From: Argyresthia goedartella
Taxonomy: Eukaryota > Arthropoda > Insecta > Lepidoptera > Argyresthiidae
Assembly (NCBI GenBank): GCA_949825045.1
Contig: OX463807.1
Coordinates: 33,686,749-33,750,748 of the forward strand
Direction: 5' to 3'
DNA: 64,000 bases
The notes under the pieces were generated by a model. The model ran no database searches and had not been told where the DNA came from. It saw nothing but the letters and a program-made list of their open reading frames with translations. Numbering within the stretch: the first letter of the stretch is position 1; every line of letters begins with the position of its first letter. The position numbers and the translations under genes are program-made. Shown piece after piece: positions 11,097 through 22,519 of the stretch.

Positions 11097-12159
11097 GGAG
11101 GAGCGGCCGGTCAAGCCGCCGCGAGCGGACGTGTCTAAAGGAGCTCCGATTCGTTTGCACTCGTACCTTAACTGTGTTATTTTCTTACTTCGCCTGCGCA
11201 TCGTGTGCCCACGAGCGCGTAACAAATAGTGAACAGTATATCATTATAAATTGTGAAAAATGGACACAGAAGATACGGAAAGCCTCATAAACCTGTCAAC
11301 AAGTGAACATAGTGCTATCAATACTACTAAAAGCGTAATTGAAGCCGCGAACAATATGAATAAGTGCAAAGTGAATAACAAAGCCGTGGGGTCTATCTTA
11401 AAAGAGTCGGAGAATAGATTTCCGGTTGAATGCTGGCACTGCTCGAAAATAAACAACGTAAAAAACTTTTACCAGTGGCATAGTGACCAAACCAATATAA
11501 AACAACTAAAGTGCGGTGAATGCCGTAAAGAAACTAGCGTAAAATGTTTTTTGGAAATTGTTCCTAACATAGAAAAAGACGAATTAAATGGTTGTAGCCA
11601 CATTATCAGAATCATTTCATGCAATTCGGCCACATGCCAAGTCAACAATAGAAACTATCGGGAGTGTAATAAGCAGTTCCACGTCAAAATGATTCCCAAT
11701 CTAGCCTTTATTAGCAAAGAACGTATGATTTGTAAAATAGTGAATGATTTCATGATCTACCCACAAAATGAGATCAATAAAACTAAACAACGAAAGTCGC
11801 GCGGTAAGAATACTGAGCTAGATACAGTAAGTACCATACCCGGGTGCCGAGAAACTTCAAGGAACCGGCAGCCGCATGCATCAACGACGATGACGGATCA
11901 CACTCGCGCTCAGATCCCCACCACTAACCGCTATAACATTCTACCACGAGCCGATGAACAAAGTGCGCTTGATGCACAGGAATCGAGCGACGGGTGGATT
12001 CAACAGCGTAACAAGAGAGCCAAGCGCGCTCGGATAGACCATAAGGACGAACGATTAATAACATCCGACTCAACCACAGGGGATGGAAAAGTTGCCACCT
12101 TTAACACAAGCTCAACTCCTAAGGCTACGCCTGATGCTGACCAGCAAAAACCAACACAT

Positions 12160-12167
12160 ATACCGAT
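12160..12167. repeat. Left target duplication of LINE C
   Basis: ATACCGAT here recurs at 13172-13179. Both copies are in frame with ORF1 of LINE B, so excision would leave that frame intact. Confidence 0.9.
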
Positions 12168-12887
12168 TCTTCCAAATGCAGTTTTGTCTCCTTCTCTCGT
12201 AAAAATAATCCACTTTTCTTTAATTATATTGTGAAGGGTGGGACATTAAAAAGGGATGCAGTCGTTAAGGATTTGGGAGTCATCCATGATGCTAAACTGA
12301 CATTTAATGCCCATGTTGATAGTATTATAACTAGAGCCTCGAGGGCTCTGGGTTTTGTGATGCGTTCCTCAAGAGACTTCAAAAAAGCTAAAACTTTGAA
12401 AATTCTTTATTGTACCTACGTTAGAAGTAATCTTGAGTACGCTTCACAGGTTTGGAGTCCTCGCTACAATATTCATATTAACCGGATTGAAAATATTCAG
12501 CGTAAATTTATGCGTTATCTCTGTTATCGGACTAAATTTAAATGCAATTCAGATTCTTACCTCGATATTTGTAGAAAACATCATCTGGCTCCTCTTCAAC
12601 TCAGACGCGAGGTTGCAGATTTGGTATTCCTTCTCAAAATTACCTCTAATGTCATTGATTGCTCTGATTTACTTGCTCAATTATGATTTACAGCGCCCCG
12701 TAGGCTATTGCGTCATAATGCGCTATTCTCGCTCCCTAAGTCAAACACTAACTACAGACAAAATACGTTCCTCTGGCGTGCTTGTCAGAGATTCAACAAT
12801 CTGCGTGGAGATATTGATCTTGACCTGTTTAGCACTGGTGTTAATCCAGCGAAGAGATCACTGTACCGAGACTTTTTCTATGACTAG
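12168..12887 (+). pseudogene. LINE C ORF2 C-terminus
   Basis: The frame begins at the insertion boundary (SSKCSFVSFSRKNNP) and runs through VKDLGVIHDAKLTFNAHV, RALGFVMRSS, VRSNLEYASQVWSPRY and RIENIQRKFMRYL to the terminal SLYRDFFYD and TAG at 12885-12887. One in-frame TGA at 12684-12686 breaks it. These are post-RT thumb and C-terminal motifs of Jockey/CR1-type LINEs. No catalytic residues are present, so it cannot act. Confidence 0.85.
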
Positions 12888-13171
12888 AATGGCTAAGTAT
12901 TTCGACTTTGTGTTATTTATTATTCTTTTTTTCTTTTTTAACGTGACTTGTTACTGCATGTCATGTTACAACGTATAGGGCTATGTATAATGCGAACTAA
13001 TTATGTTATTTAAGAGTGCTTTAACTGTTTTATTTGTTTATTGTGTCTTTTTGTCGGCGAAAACCTATAATTGGCTTTTTTGTTTTTATATAAGATTTCT
13101 ATTGTTAATTTAAAGATGTTTATTAATTTAAAGGCTTTCCAATGTTAATAAAATAAAATAAAATAAATAAA
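12168..13171 (+). mobile_element. LINE C, 5'-truncated, nested in LINE B
   Basis: A 1004-bp insertion between 8-bp duplications. It carries the C-terminal end of a LINE ORF2 (12168-12887), a T-rich 3' UTR, and a tail of AAATA repeats at 13147-13171. It is 5'-truncated, as is usual for target-primed reverse transcription. Confidence 0.92.
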
Positions 13172-14099
13172 ATACCGATGATCAGGATCACTGACCGTGA
13201 ACTGATTGAAAACGCAGAAGCAGTTAAGAAAATAAGAGACCTCGCGATTTTACTGGGCTGCTGCTACTCCATTACTCAAAATTAAAAACAAATTTATATA
13301 AAACCGAGAAACGGAGAATCTCGAAAAAAACTGATCGAAGCCCTTCGCGCGCTCAACGAAGAATTGAGATTTGTAGCTCCCGTCCCGAAAGGGGAGCAAC
13401 ATCGAGCAACGAGAGTCATTCTCCGCAATAACACGTACGATGAGCCACTCGAAGCGCAACTTGATGAGATGGAGAGGTACATCGGTATTCGCCCACTTAA
13501 CATCAATAAAATAAAGGACCACTTGCAACTGGTGATATTCGATCCAACACATAGCTTCGAAGACGTAGCAAGACTAATGAGGAACACCTCGGACCATTTC
13601 TTTGGAGCACCTAGAATGAAACCGGAGCCATACAAAAAGGACCCTAAGCGAGTGGTGCAGTGTAAAAATTGCTATCTCTTTAATCATTCAACATCTGCGT
13701 GTCACGGCCGCAAATGTCCCGAAACAATAGCCATTCTTAACCAAGAAAACATGAAGATTGATGTGTGCTATGCTTGTCACAAACCAGGCCACGGAGCGAA
13801 CCAAGTAAAATGTGAGCATTTTGAGGCAGAAATAAAAAGGCAAACGGACCAGCACGCTGTACGAGAAGCAAAGAATGCCAGGCCAACAATCGCAGCCAAA
13901 AAAACAATCACAAAGCAAGCTGGTGTCAGACACGGCATTTCGTTTGCGAACGTAACCAAAACAGGAACAAACAGCGACGCCGAATTCCTACAACCAACAT
14001 AGCCAACTACAAACCCATCAATTGTTAGACCAATTGACAAGAAGATGATGCTCGTCGATACCATGAGAAAACTATGTAACATACTACTAGAGTAAACAA

Positions 14100-16810
14100 A
14101 TGGCGACCTTTGGTAGTGACAAGAGTTTTTGGACACTACGTATATTACATGTCAATGCCCAAGGATTGAGAAAAAAATCGAAGAATTTAAAGCGCTGACG
14201 AGTAAACATAGACCTCACATCATCGTGGTCAATGAATGCAAGCTAGACTTTGATAAAGTCAAATTCAACATCAAAGATTATGACAAAATCACGGACTCGA
14301 AAGCAGAACATCTCGTTACTGCAATGTATATAGCAAGAGGACTTAGATGGACGCAAACCCATCTAACAACGAACTGGCAGGACGAAGATAGAAGGATAGA
14401 GGGCGTGTCTATCCGCCTCGTTGTTAACCATACGACTGGAGAATCAATTAATATCAAGGGTGTCTACATTCCGGTCCCGAATCAACATCACGCACGCGAG
14501 GAATTTGAGGACATTCTCATGGAAAGTAGTGCTGTTGTGATTGGAGTTATGAATCTTCAAATGAAAATACTGGGCCACACGAGAGATAGAAGCCTTGGTA
14601 CACTGGTTAAACGACTGATTCAAGAGAATGTCTGCTCTTTATATAACACTGGTATGCCGTCAAGACCAAATAGTCAGGGTAATGGTATACTAGACACTGC
14701 GATTCTCACGCACGAGTCACAAAATATTGACAGAGTCTTGGCGAAACGCGTTGAATCTATCAGTTCTGATCACTTGCCTTGGTTGCTTGACCTACATATC
14801 GACGTAGAACGAGAACGGAAGCTGGTACGAAAAATAAGAGCGATCTACGAAGACGAAGAGCTCTCTAGGAGATACGAGAGTTTTTTTATCGAAAGCTTGG
14901 GACCTCTCGGTGACATCAACAGTAATGTAGACTGCGACAATTTCATAGAACGGCTAGAAAACTCTCTAACTGCAGCGTTAAATGAAGTTGCTCCGCTCAA
15001 AGAAGACCGTAGACGAGATCACCTCCCAGCGGACATCGAGCAACTTATTATAGAACGAAACGCTGCGCGTAACAAGTGTGCACTGTGTGCACTGTGCACG
15101 CTTCGAGAGAAATCTTGGCTAAAAATTCTTGAAGACCCGAGAGACAATCGTACTCAGATGTGGCGCATCCAACGCAGTCTGAAAACACAACCACAAAAAC
15201 TACCACAAATCCCAAATTGTATCACTGAAAAAGACACAATTGATACACTGGTCGACACGGCCATCGTCAAAGAAGCAATTGTCTCACCGGAAGATGAAGG
15301 ATCGGAGAAGACAACACCGTTTCGACCACTTGACCTAACCTCAACTGACGAAATTAAAAAAGCTCTACGCCGTTTTAAAAACAAAAAAGCACCAAGGCCG
15401 GACCAATTGCGGGCCGATGCTCTAAAACTTGGAGGCAAGGCATTCCTTGAAGCATTTAAAAGAGTTGCTGACTACGTTCTTACCACCGGCTACTTTCCGC
15501 GTCGTTGGAAACAAGGGGAGTGTATCTTCCTACACAAAGCAGGAAAGAACTATCGAGAGGCAAAATCGTATAGACCCATCACTCTACTTAACATCATGGG
15601 TAAACTGTGCAAAAGATTAATACTGGCAAGATAGTGGGAGACTAGCCATCGACTGCAACCCCCGTTTCAACATGGATTCACGCAAGCAAGAGGGACAGGC
15701 ACTCAGATACTTCGCACTGGGAAATTTATCTCAGACGCGCTTGATGCTAAAGACAGTGTTGCTATGATTTTCACTGATCTGAGTAAAGCATTCGACTCTA
15801 TCAATCATCGAGCATTCGACTCTATCAATCATCGCGGCCTTATCAAGAAATTACAAAACAAAAATGTTGATAATAACCTAATCAAGATAATAGAGAATTA
15901 TTTAATGGGCCGAACGGTACGTGGCAAATTTCGCACAACTAGAGGAGAAGAAATGGTCCCACATGGCGTTCCGCAAGGCTCCATACTTGGACCAGCCGTT
16001 TTCAACCTGTATGTTCATGACATTTGGGACGAGCATAAGGGGCAGGACGCAGATGATCTTTGTGTATTAAACAGAGCGGCTTGTCCAGACCAAGCGACAA
16101 CTAGAGCAAAGTGGGCAGCGGAGACTGTTATCGACTACTATAAACGATGTGGACTAAAGTGCAATGTCGAGAAGACGGAGTGCATCATGTTTACCAAAAA
16201 AAGAAATTACAAGCCAACAGTTAAACTGAAAGACCAAACACTGCCGTTTAAAAAAGAGACAAAGTACCTTGGAGTTATCTTTGATAAGACGATGACGATG
16301 GGACCACACACAAACCTGGTAACGACGAAGGCGAAACGAGTTCGTGGAGCCCTCAGCCCGATCATCGGTTACTATGCAAAAACAGACCTCCAGGTGAAAC
16401 TTGCGATCATTCAGGCGTGTCTGTTGCCAGTTCTTGACTGTGGCACAGTACAACTCCTGCCACGGTATAGTAAAACAAACTTGCTTAAAATAGAAAGGCA
16501 ATACCGTATGGCTTTAAAAGCAGCAGCACAATTCTCGCAACAAATACCTACCGAAATGTTGTGGGACTCTTTAGATTGGGACCCATGGCACATCCGTGTA
16601 CATGATTTACATCAAGACATGCTGGAGAGATTAAAGCAGCTGAATATAGTGGACCTAGATACCCCTGGCGATGCATATCTCGGCTACGGTCAATTCAATT
16701 CACTGCTTTCAAACCATAGAATAGGAGATATCCCCTATATTGAAAATAAAAAAGACCGCAGGTTACTGCTTAGTAAACGAGCAATAGCCCCTAGGCCGCA
16801 TAGATTGTAA
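14100..16810 (+). pseudogene. LINE B ORF2 (endonuclease and RT)
   Basis: The likely start is ATG 14100, giving MATFGSDKSFW..LRILHVNAQGLRKK. A one-base loss in the A-run 14171-14177 shifts the frame, and the main frame then runs to 16810 with one TAG at 15632-15634. The endonuclease shows NEC and SSDH, but the usual GDFN reads GVMN, so a metal-binding Asp is lost. The RT shows YRPITLLN, HGFTQARGT, FTDLSKAFD and HGVPQGSILGP; the F/YADD box reads DADD. Motif A carries an 8-codon tandem duplication (AFDSINHR twice, 15787-15834). About 903 codons, ending before a C-terminal tail with no RNase H. Inactive. Confidence 0.85.
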
Positions 16811-17549
16811 GTTAGTATATAGTATTTAGTAGTAAGAACACAACTAGGAACAAAACATGATTAGTTGTCTTTATATAAAGTAACTAACATAAATCAGAAC
16901 ACACCACACTTGCACTGATCTCACGTAGACTTAAGCGAGCAGTTACACCCCTGAGATCCGAATAGAGCCAGGGACATTATGTATACAAATTTAACTAAGA
17001 AATAAACAATTTTCTGATTCTGATTCTGGTCTGGGGTTACAGAGGCCGAGGTAGGATGTTTAAAGATAGGAATTGTCCTCTAGCAACGTATCTCGCAGTG
17101 TGTTAGTGAGTATATATATGTAGATCCAAGATTCCTCTGGATAAGACTCAGGGTGGGGCTTATACGACTATTTGTGGTAGGCATGTATGCCCCGGATATG
17201 GGTCTACTGAAAACGGTTCGAGGAGTTTTGGGAAAATTTGCGAGAAGTGTTGTTGAAGTGCGAAGCGAACGTTATAATTATAATGCTGGGGGATTTTAAT
17301 CCATGGGTAGGAGTGCAGCGAGATGAATATGATCAAGTGTTGGGTAAGTTTGGTGATGAACACATGAACGAGAATGGCTTAGGTCTTCCCGAAGAGTGTC
17401 TGGAAAATAATCTTTCTATGACAAACACTTCGTTTTGTCACAAAAAGATTCACATGTATACTTGACAGAAACAGCAAGAAAGGATTATGATCGATTTTAT
17501 AATAGTCGACGAAATACTGCGAAACAATGTTATTGACACGAGAGTATGG

Positions 17550-17629
17550 GGGTCGATGTCACATCACACGAAATACATGACTTTTAGATTGTCTCATTCG
17601 TGTGACACAAAAATTCGTGAAATCTACCC
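17550..17629. mobile_element. MITE inside RTE copy 2
   Basis: The inverted ends GGGTCGATGTCAC and GTGAAATCTACCC flank an 80-bp insertion at the same site as the 117-bp one in copy 1. The shared inner sequence is TTTTAGATTGTCTCATTC. Sharing the site means the insertion preceded the duplication of the unit. Confidence 0.75.
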
Positions 17630-18106
17630 GTGGCGAGGCGCTAACGTAGGGTTGGATAATTTTCGGGTAATTTGCCAGATATAAACGTTGGCGACACCGC
17701 CCTCAAATGCCGACCACAGAGTTGGAAAGAATAAAAGTAGAGAAATTGCAAGAATGTTCGAGCTGAATGGGGCAGTCGTGGCTTAGAACGTCATGATGGT
17801 AATTTTGCTTCTGACTACATCGGTCTCGAAGATAATGACGACACATCGCCAATAACAGAGCCTTTAATGGTATAAGGATGTAGGTAGTAAGTAGGTATGT
17901 CCCTGAAAATACATTTTATACATTTACAATTGGATTTATTTTCCTCCAATTTAGGTGCAGTCAGTGATGAACATGGGGAGAGATTTAATGAAGATTGTAT
18001 AGTCGATAGAGAAACAATGTCAAAGGAAATGGACTCCTCCTCCATGCTGGCAGATTATTTCTGGACTTCTCCGTAAATGTCCTCAAACTATGCTATAACT
18101 TTGAAC

Positions 18107-18113
18107 ATGTGCT
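18107..18113. repeat. Left target duplication of LINE D
   Basis: ATGTGCT is repeated at 21417-21423. The joined flanks restore the sequence seen uninterrupted in copy 1 near 10970-11000. Confidence 0.85.
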
Positions 18114-21100
18114 GATTTTTTGATCTGACGATGATTTTTTGAGTGCGGATAGCAATGACTCCTCTATAGAGGAACCCCTATCTGTCAAAATTAAGACTGT
18201 CTTTGGTGGTGTGGAGGAAAATCTAAACATCGTACATATAAATGCACAAATCATCCATTCCAGCTATCCGGACCTGCTCGATGCTTTTAGTGAACAATGC
18301 GTGGACGGCATTCTTGTCTCCGAGTCGTTCCTCAAGCCCTCGCTGCCATCCTCATTGTATTCCCTTCCAGGTTACTGGCTATACAGGAACGACAGAGTCG
18401 GGAAGGCCGATGGGGGCGTCGCTATCTATCTACGTGCGGAAATTCCGTGCAAGGTGATCAGTGCGTCCCCTAGTCAATACTCCGAGTCTGCTGAACATCT
18501 CTTTCTCGAAATCATTCTTCACCACAACAAGGTCCTCTTCGGTGTTCTTTATAGTCCCTCTCTTCGCATCGATTATTTCGATTCCTTTGAATCACTCCTC
18601 AATGAACTGACACCACTTTATAATGATTCCCTCATTCTTGGTGATTTCAACACCTGTCTCCTTAAACACAATCCACGGTCTGCCAGACTCAAGTCCATGG
18701 TTGACTCCTTTAATCTGCATATTCTGCCGCTTGATGCCACCCATTTCCAACCTCATTGCTCTCCCTCGCTTCTCGACATTATGATCATTTCCAATTTGGA
18801 CAAGGTCGCAATACACGGTCATCTAAATTCTCCTTTCTCTTATCATGACCTCATTTATCTTTCTTATAAGATAAGGCCTCTCAAGAGCAGAGCGAAATTC
18901 CTTTATATCCGGAACTTTAAGGATATCAACCATGAGTCCCTTTTGTCTGATGCCATGTCGATTGACTGGTCCCCTGTCACTACCAGTAAGACTGTTGATA
19001 ATAAAATCGCCAATTTGAATTCTATAGTCCTGGGTCTCTATGACAAGCACGCACCTTCAAAAAAAGTGAGGGTTAAACACCACCCTGCCCCTTGGCTAAC
19101 AGACACTATTAAGTACCTAATGGCCAAGAGGAATAGAGCCAAGTGTAGATACCGCAAGAATCCGACAGATGATAATTTCCTCTCTTACAAATGTCTTCGC
19201 AACCGTTGCAACCGTCTCTGTCGCGATGCTAAACGTCGGCACATACACGAATGCATTGAGAACTACACTCCAGCTCAGGTGTGGAAATTCCTGAGAACGC
19301 TTGGTGTAGGTAAGGCCCGGGACCTACATGCTGGTAATGTAGATCTCAACGGTCTCAACCAGTTTCTTTCTGCCCCGCCTGTTGTGATGGATCCCACTGT
19401 CAAACAAGCCACGCTTCAGAGCCTGCGCTCTAAGTCCTTACCCAACACCACACCATTCAACTTGAGTAATGTTGGAATCGATGCGGTCAAGAAGGCGCTA
19501 TTGGCAGTCAATTCGAAAGCTGTAGGCGATGACAAAATTTGCCTTAAAATGCTACTGACAATCCTTGACGAACTATTACCAGCAATAACACACGTTATAA
19601 ACTTTTCTTTAGCTAATGGTGTCTTCCCCACAGTGTGGAAGAAAGCACTAGTCATTCCACTACCCAAAACCTCCAGTCCCACCTCCTTTAAAGAGTACCG
19701 TCCCATTTCAATCCTGCCCATCCTCTCCAAAGTCCTTGAGACCATTGTCCATAACCAGCTTTCCTACTACCTCTCCTCAAACAATCTGCTAAACACGTTC
19801 CAGTCAGGATTCCGACCGGGTCATAGCACCGTCACGGCTCTGCTGAAAGTCACAGATGACATCCAGCTAGCCATGGACCGCAAACAGCTTTCCGTGTTGG
19901 CTTTACTTGATTTCAGTAGTGCCTTCAACAGCGTAGATTTCGACATTCTCGTTGAGCTTCTCAGATCCCTGAACGTCTCTTCCTTCTCTGCCAGCTGGTT
20001 CGACTCTTATTTGAGGGATCGGAAACAGCGAATCAGGACGGAAGAGACATCCACTGAATGGTGTGACCTCCTTTCAGGCGTCCCTCAAGGTGGTATTCTT
20101 TCTCCTCTTCTATTCTCGATTTTCATAAACTCCATCTCGGACATCCTGTCTTCTTCATATCATCTTTATGCTGATGATCTCCAGATTTATCGCCACTTCT
20201 CTCATAACGATGTAAACTCTGCTGTGGAGGCATTGAACGCTGATCTGGAGGGGGTGAGAAGCTGGGCTTCATCCTTCGGACTCCTGGTTAACCCGAGCAA
20301 GTCCCAAGCCATGATTATAGGCACCAGACAATCTCTTAACTTGTTGCAGCAACAGCCCATTCCACCTGTCACTTTTAATGGTACCACAATCGTGTATAGC
20401 GATAAAGCTAAAAACCTGAGTCTTATCTTCGACAACCAGCTGTCCTGGTCATCGCATGTCAATGAGGTCAGTCGACGAGTATTTGCTACTTTTCACTCTC
20501 TCAGGAAACTTCAGTACTTTTTGCCTCGACAGACCAAAATCACTCTCGCTCAGTCTCTCCTTCTACCTCTCATCGATTATGCTGATGTCTGCTGGGTCAG
20601 TGCTAACGAAGAATTACTGAACAAACTCGAACGACTTCAAAATCTCGGGATTCGGTTTATCTTTGGGCTGCGCAAATACGACCATGTATCACAGCATCGC
20701 AAAGAGCTGAAGTGGCTGCCAATACGTCTTCGTCGGGATTCTCACATCCTCAACATCCTCTACAACATTTTACGCAATCCACGCTATCCAACCTTCTTAC
20801 GAGACCGTTTTCCATTTCTTTCTTCCAGCAGGCCTCGGAGAACTCACGCGCTTTCAATGCTCACAACCCCACAGCATAACACCGCGTCCTATGAGCATGG
20901 GTTTAGATTCCGGGCCATTCAATTGTGGAATGCACTCCCCTGCACTATCAGGGACAGTCCTTCTCTTAATATATTTAAAAGTCGCGTGAAGAAGCATTAC
21001 CTTTCTCTTTAGAAATATAGGTAGTATGTATGTAATTATTAGTATATTTATTTAAAAATTATATATATTTATATAGTATTTATGTTTAGCATGTACGAGT

Positions 21101-21416
21101 ATATTATATGATATTTATGTAAGCCCTCGTATATTTAGTTAATATAACAATATTTTTATTTAGATATATATATAACAATTAGTTATTTAGATATAACATA
21201 TATCTAACCATATGTTAGTTAGTTAGATATGTACTAAATTATATTGTTGTACACATTGTCACCCCTGCTCAGCAATCGACCATTCCCATCCTAATTTGGT
21301 TTGCTGGAAGAGATCTCTTATTAGAGATAAGCTCGCCTTTGTACGCTATTTTTATGTAAGTCTTGTTGTCCATATATTAGTTGTGTGCAATAAAGAAATT
21401 ATGAAATTATGAAATT
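18114..21416 (+). mobile_element. CR1/L2-like LINE (family D)
   Basis: A 3.3-kb insertion with a 7-bp target duplication, a single long ORF2, a 3' UTR of about 400 bp rich in TATA and TTAGTTA runs, and a tail of 8-bp direct repeats (GAAATTAT) at about 21395-21416. Short tandem tails of this kind are known for CR1/L2 LINEs. The 5' end is truncated just before the ORF2 endonuclease; no ORF1 is present. Confidence 0.88.
18139..21012 (+). pseudogene. LINE D ORF2, endonuclease-RT, open but defective
   Basis: A 957-codon open frame with no internal stop, open from 18124 and lacking an upstream ATG because the copy is 5'-truncated. The endonuclease has HINAQ (33-37), SES (61-63) and LGDFN (167-171). 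The expected S-D-H triad reads S-Y-H (about 234-236), a probable loss of a catalytic Asp. The RT has YRPISILPILSK (520-531), FRPGHST, LLDFSSAF (589-596), GVPQGGILSPLLF (648-660) and an intact YADD (677-680). The C-terminus ends with RAIQLWNALP, typical of the CR1/L2 group. Its role is target-primed reverse transcription. It has decayed little. Confidence 0.85.
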
Positions 21417-21515
21417 ATGTGCTCAATCTATGCTTTCTTTTCGGGAGATATGTATGTACATACAAGGCATGATTTGGGACTTGAGATGGTTTTAGGGTGA
21501 TAAATTCAGCATGAC
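21417..21515 (+). mobile_element. End of RTE unit copy 2
   Basis: After LINE D the unit resumes with CTCAATCTATGCTTTCTTTTCGGGAGATATG, then GGCATGATTTGGGACTTGAG. This matches copy 1 at about 10977-11060 and the isolated piece at 8912-8970. Confidence 0.75.
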
Positions 21516-22316
21516 TTATATAAGTAGGTTGTTACAAAAAGGGGGTTACACCCTAGGTTTGTGTTTAGTAGAGTTTATACTACTAACAAACTCATCAGTG
21601 CACCTGATGGTAATGCCACGAACGCTTTTTGTTCTTTTTCTGAAGAATTCCTGAGAGCAAATATGTATAAAAGTAGTATGAAAATATATACATATATTTT
21701 CATAAACTAGAATTAACAGGCTTACTTCTTAGATTTTTCACAATCCCAAATTGATTCTTTATTTTAGTTAATAGGCCATAGAAGACAAAATCAAAGTTAC
21801 GATTTTTCTATTTTTTAAGGCTACACCAAATTTTTGTACAAAAAGGTGACATTTTGTCATCAAAAATTAAATCTACATTCATTATTTATAAAAAAACGAT
21901 AGCCAACACGACCTGGTACTAAAACGAGGTCAGCTGTTGAATGTTTTGTATGAGGCGCGGGAGAACCCCACTTTCCCCCCCTCCCCTCCCAAGGGGGTTA
22001 TACAAATGCAAAAAAATATTAAAATTTTTTCATCTTTATTCTTCTCATAGACATTCCTGTAATAAAGTCAACCGTTGAAGCATTATTTAAAAAAGAACAA
22101 ACTTTGGCCGAAAACTTAAATTTTTCATGGATAGCCTCTACTTAAGCGATACAAATTTAAATTTATTCTGCTCCACCTTTTGTAGGGCAAAAACTTCTAA
22201 TGACTGGATTACTAGGTACCTAGGCAAAGGGAAAGGTGAAGACTAACTAACCAGCCATGAACATCGAACATTATTGTATGGTGCCTGGCTGGGTGGCATA
22301 CTGGGATACTTGCGTA
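21516..22316. other. Gene-free stretch
   Basis: AT-rich sequence with T/C runs (for example 21965-22000). No coding similarity or terminal repeats seen. Confidence 0.5.
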
Positions 22317-22519
22317 CCCTAAAATTTCGCTTTTTCGTGTACACACCTATAAAACTTTTAATAGTGTAAACAAATGACTAAATTAGATATTCAAACTGAA
22401 CTTTCTCAGAAATGCTACTATTTACGACATTATTTCAAAAACATTTGTTGTTTGTAATTAAATTATCTACCGATGGACAATTTCATATAGGTGTACACAG
22501 AAAAAGTGTAATTTTAGGG
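22317..22519. mobile_element. Fold-back element, about 203 bp
   Basis: The left end CCCTAAAATTTCGCTTTTTC continues into GTGTACACACCTAT. The right end is its near-complement (ATAGGTGTACAC...AAAAAGTGTAATTTTAGGG), so the arms are about 38 bp with a few mismatches. No clear target duplication was found. It looks like a MITE. Confidence 0.65.

Larger units (their letters stand above)
11260..14002 (+). pseudogene. LINE B ORF1 (RNA-binding), split by LINE C
   Basis: The ATG at 11260 opens 300 codons up to the LINE C insertion, and the same frame resumes at 13172 and ends at TAG 14000-14002, about 577 codons in all. One in-frame TAA lies near 13283. The N-terminal part has an unusual cysteine set: CWHC (about residues 58-61), 23 residues, then CGEC, followed by further cysteines. 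The C-terminal part has two knuckles: CKNCYLFNHSTSAC (C-x2-C-x4-H-x4-C) and CYACHKPGHGANQVKC (C-x2-C-x4-H-x6-C). ORF1 of such LINEs binds the element RNA in the RNP. I do not recognise the N-terminal domain. Confidence 0.82.
11097..17025 (+). mobile_element. Full-length two-ORF LINE (family B)
   Basis: A 5.9-kb non-LTR retrotransposon lies between perfect 11-bp target duplications. It has a 5' leader (11097-11259), ORF1 (11260-14002, interrupted), a short gap, ORF2 (14100-16810), a 3' UTR, and a tail of TGATTC repeats at about 17013-17025. ORF1 has CCHC-type knuckles; ORF2 has APE endonuclease then RT, and I see no RNase H. After removing the nested LINE C (1004 bp plus one 8-bp duplication) the element is about 4.9 kb. 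The clade is not certain; I, R1 or a related group is possible from the two-ORF plan. Confidence 0.88.
17026..18113 (+). mobile_element. RTE endonuclease-fragment unit, copy 2
   Basis: This is the continuation of the unit begun at about 11075. It starts in the right LINE B duplication (17026-17036) and is then interrupted by LINE D at 18113; its last part is 21417-21515. Readable endonuclease motifs are LLWIRLRVGL, VYAPDM-like MYAPDM, MLGDFNPWVGVQRDEYD, NENGLGLPEECLENN, MIDFIIVDE and GANVGLDN. A TGA near 17463 and several shifts break the frame. A shared MITE (17550-17629) and a shared non-RT tail show common descent with copy 1. Confidence 0.8.
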
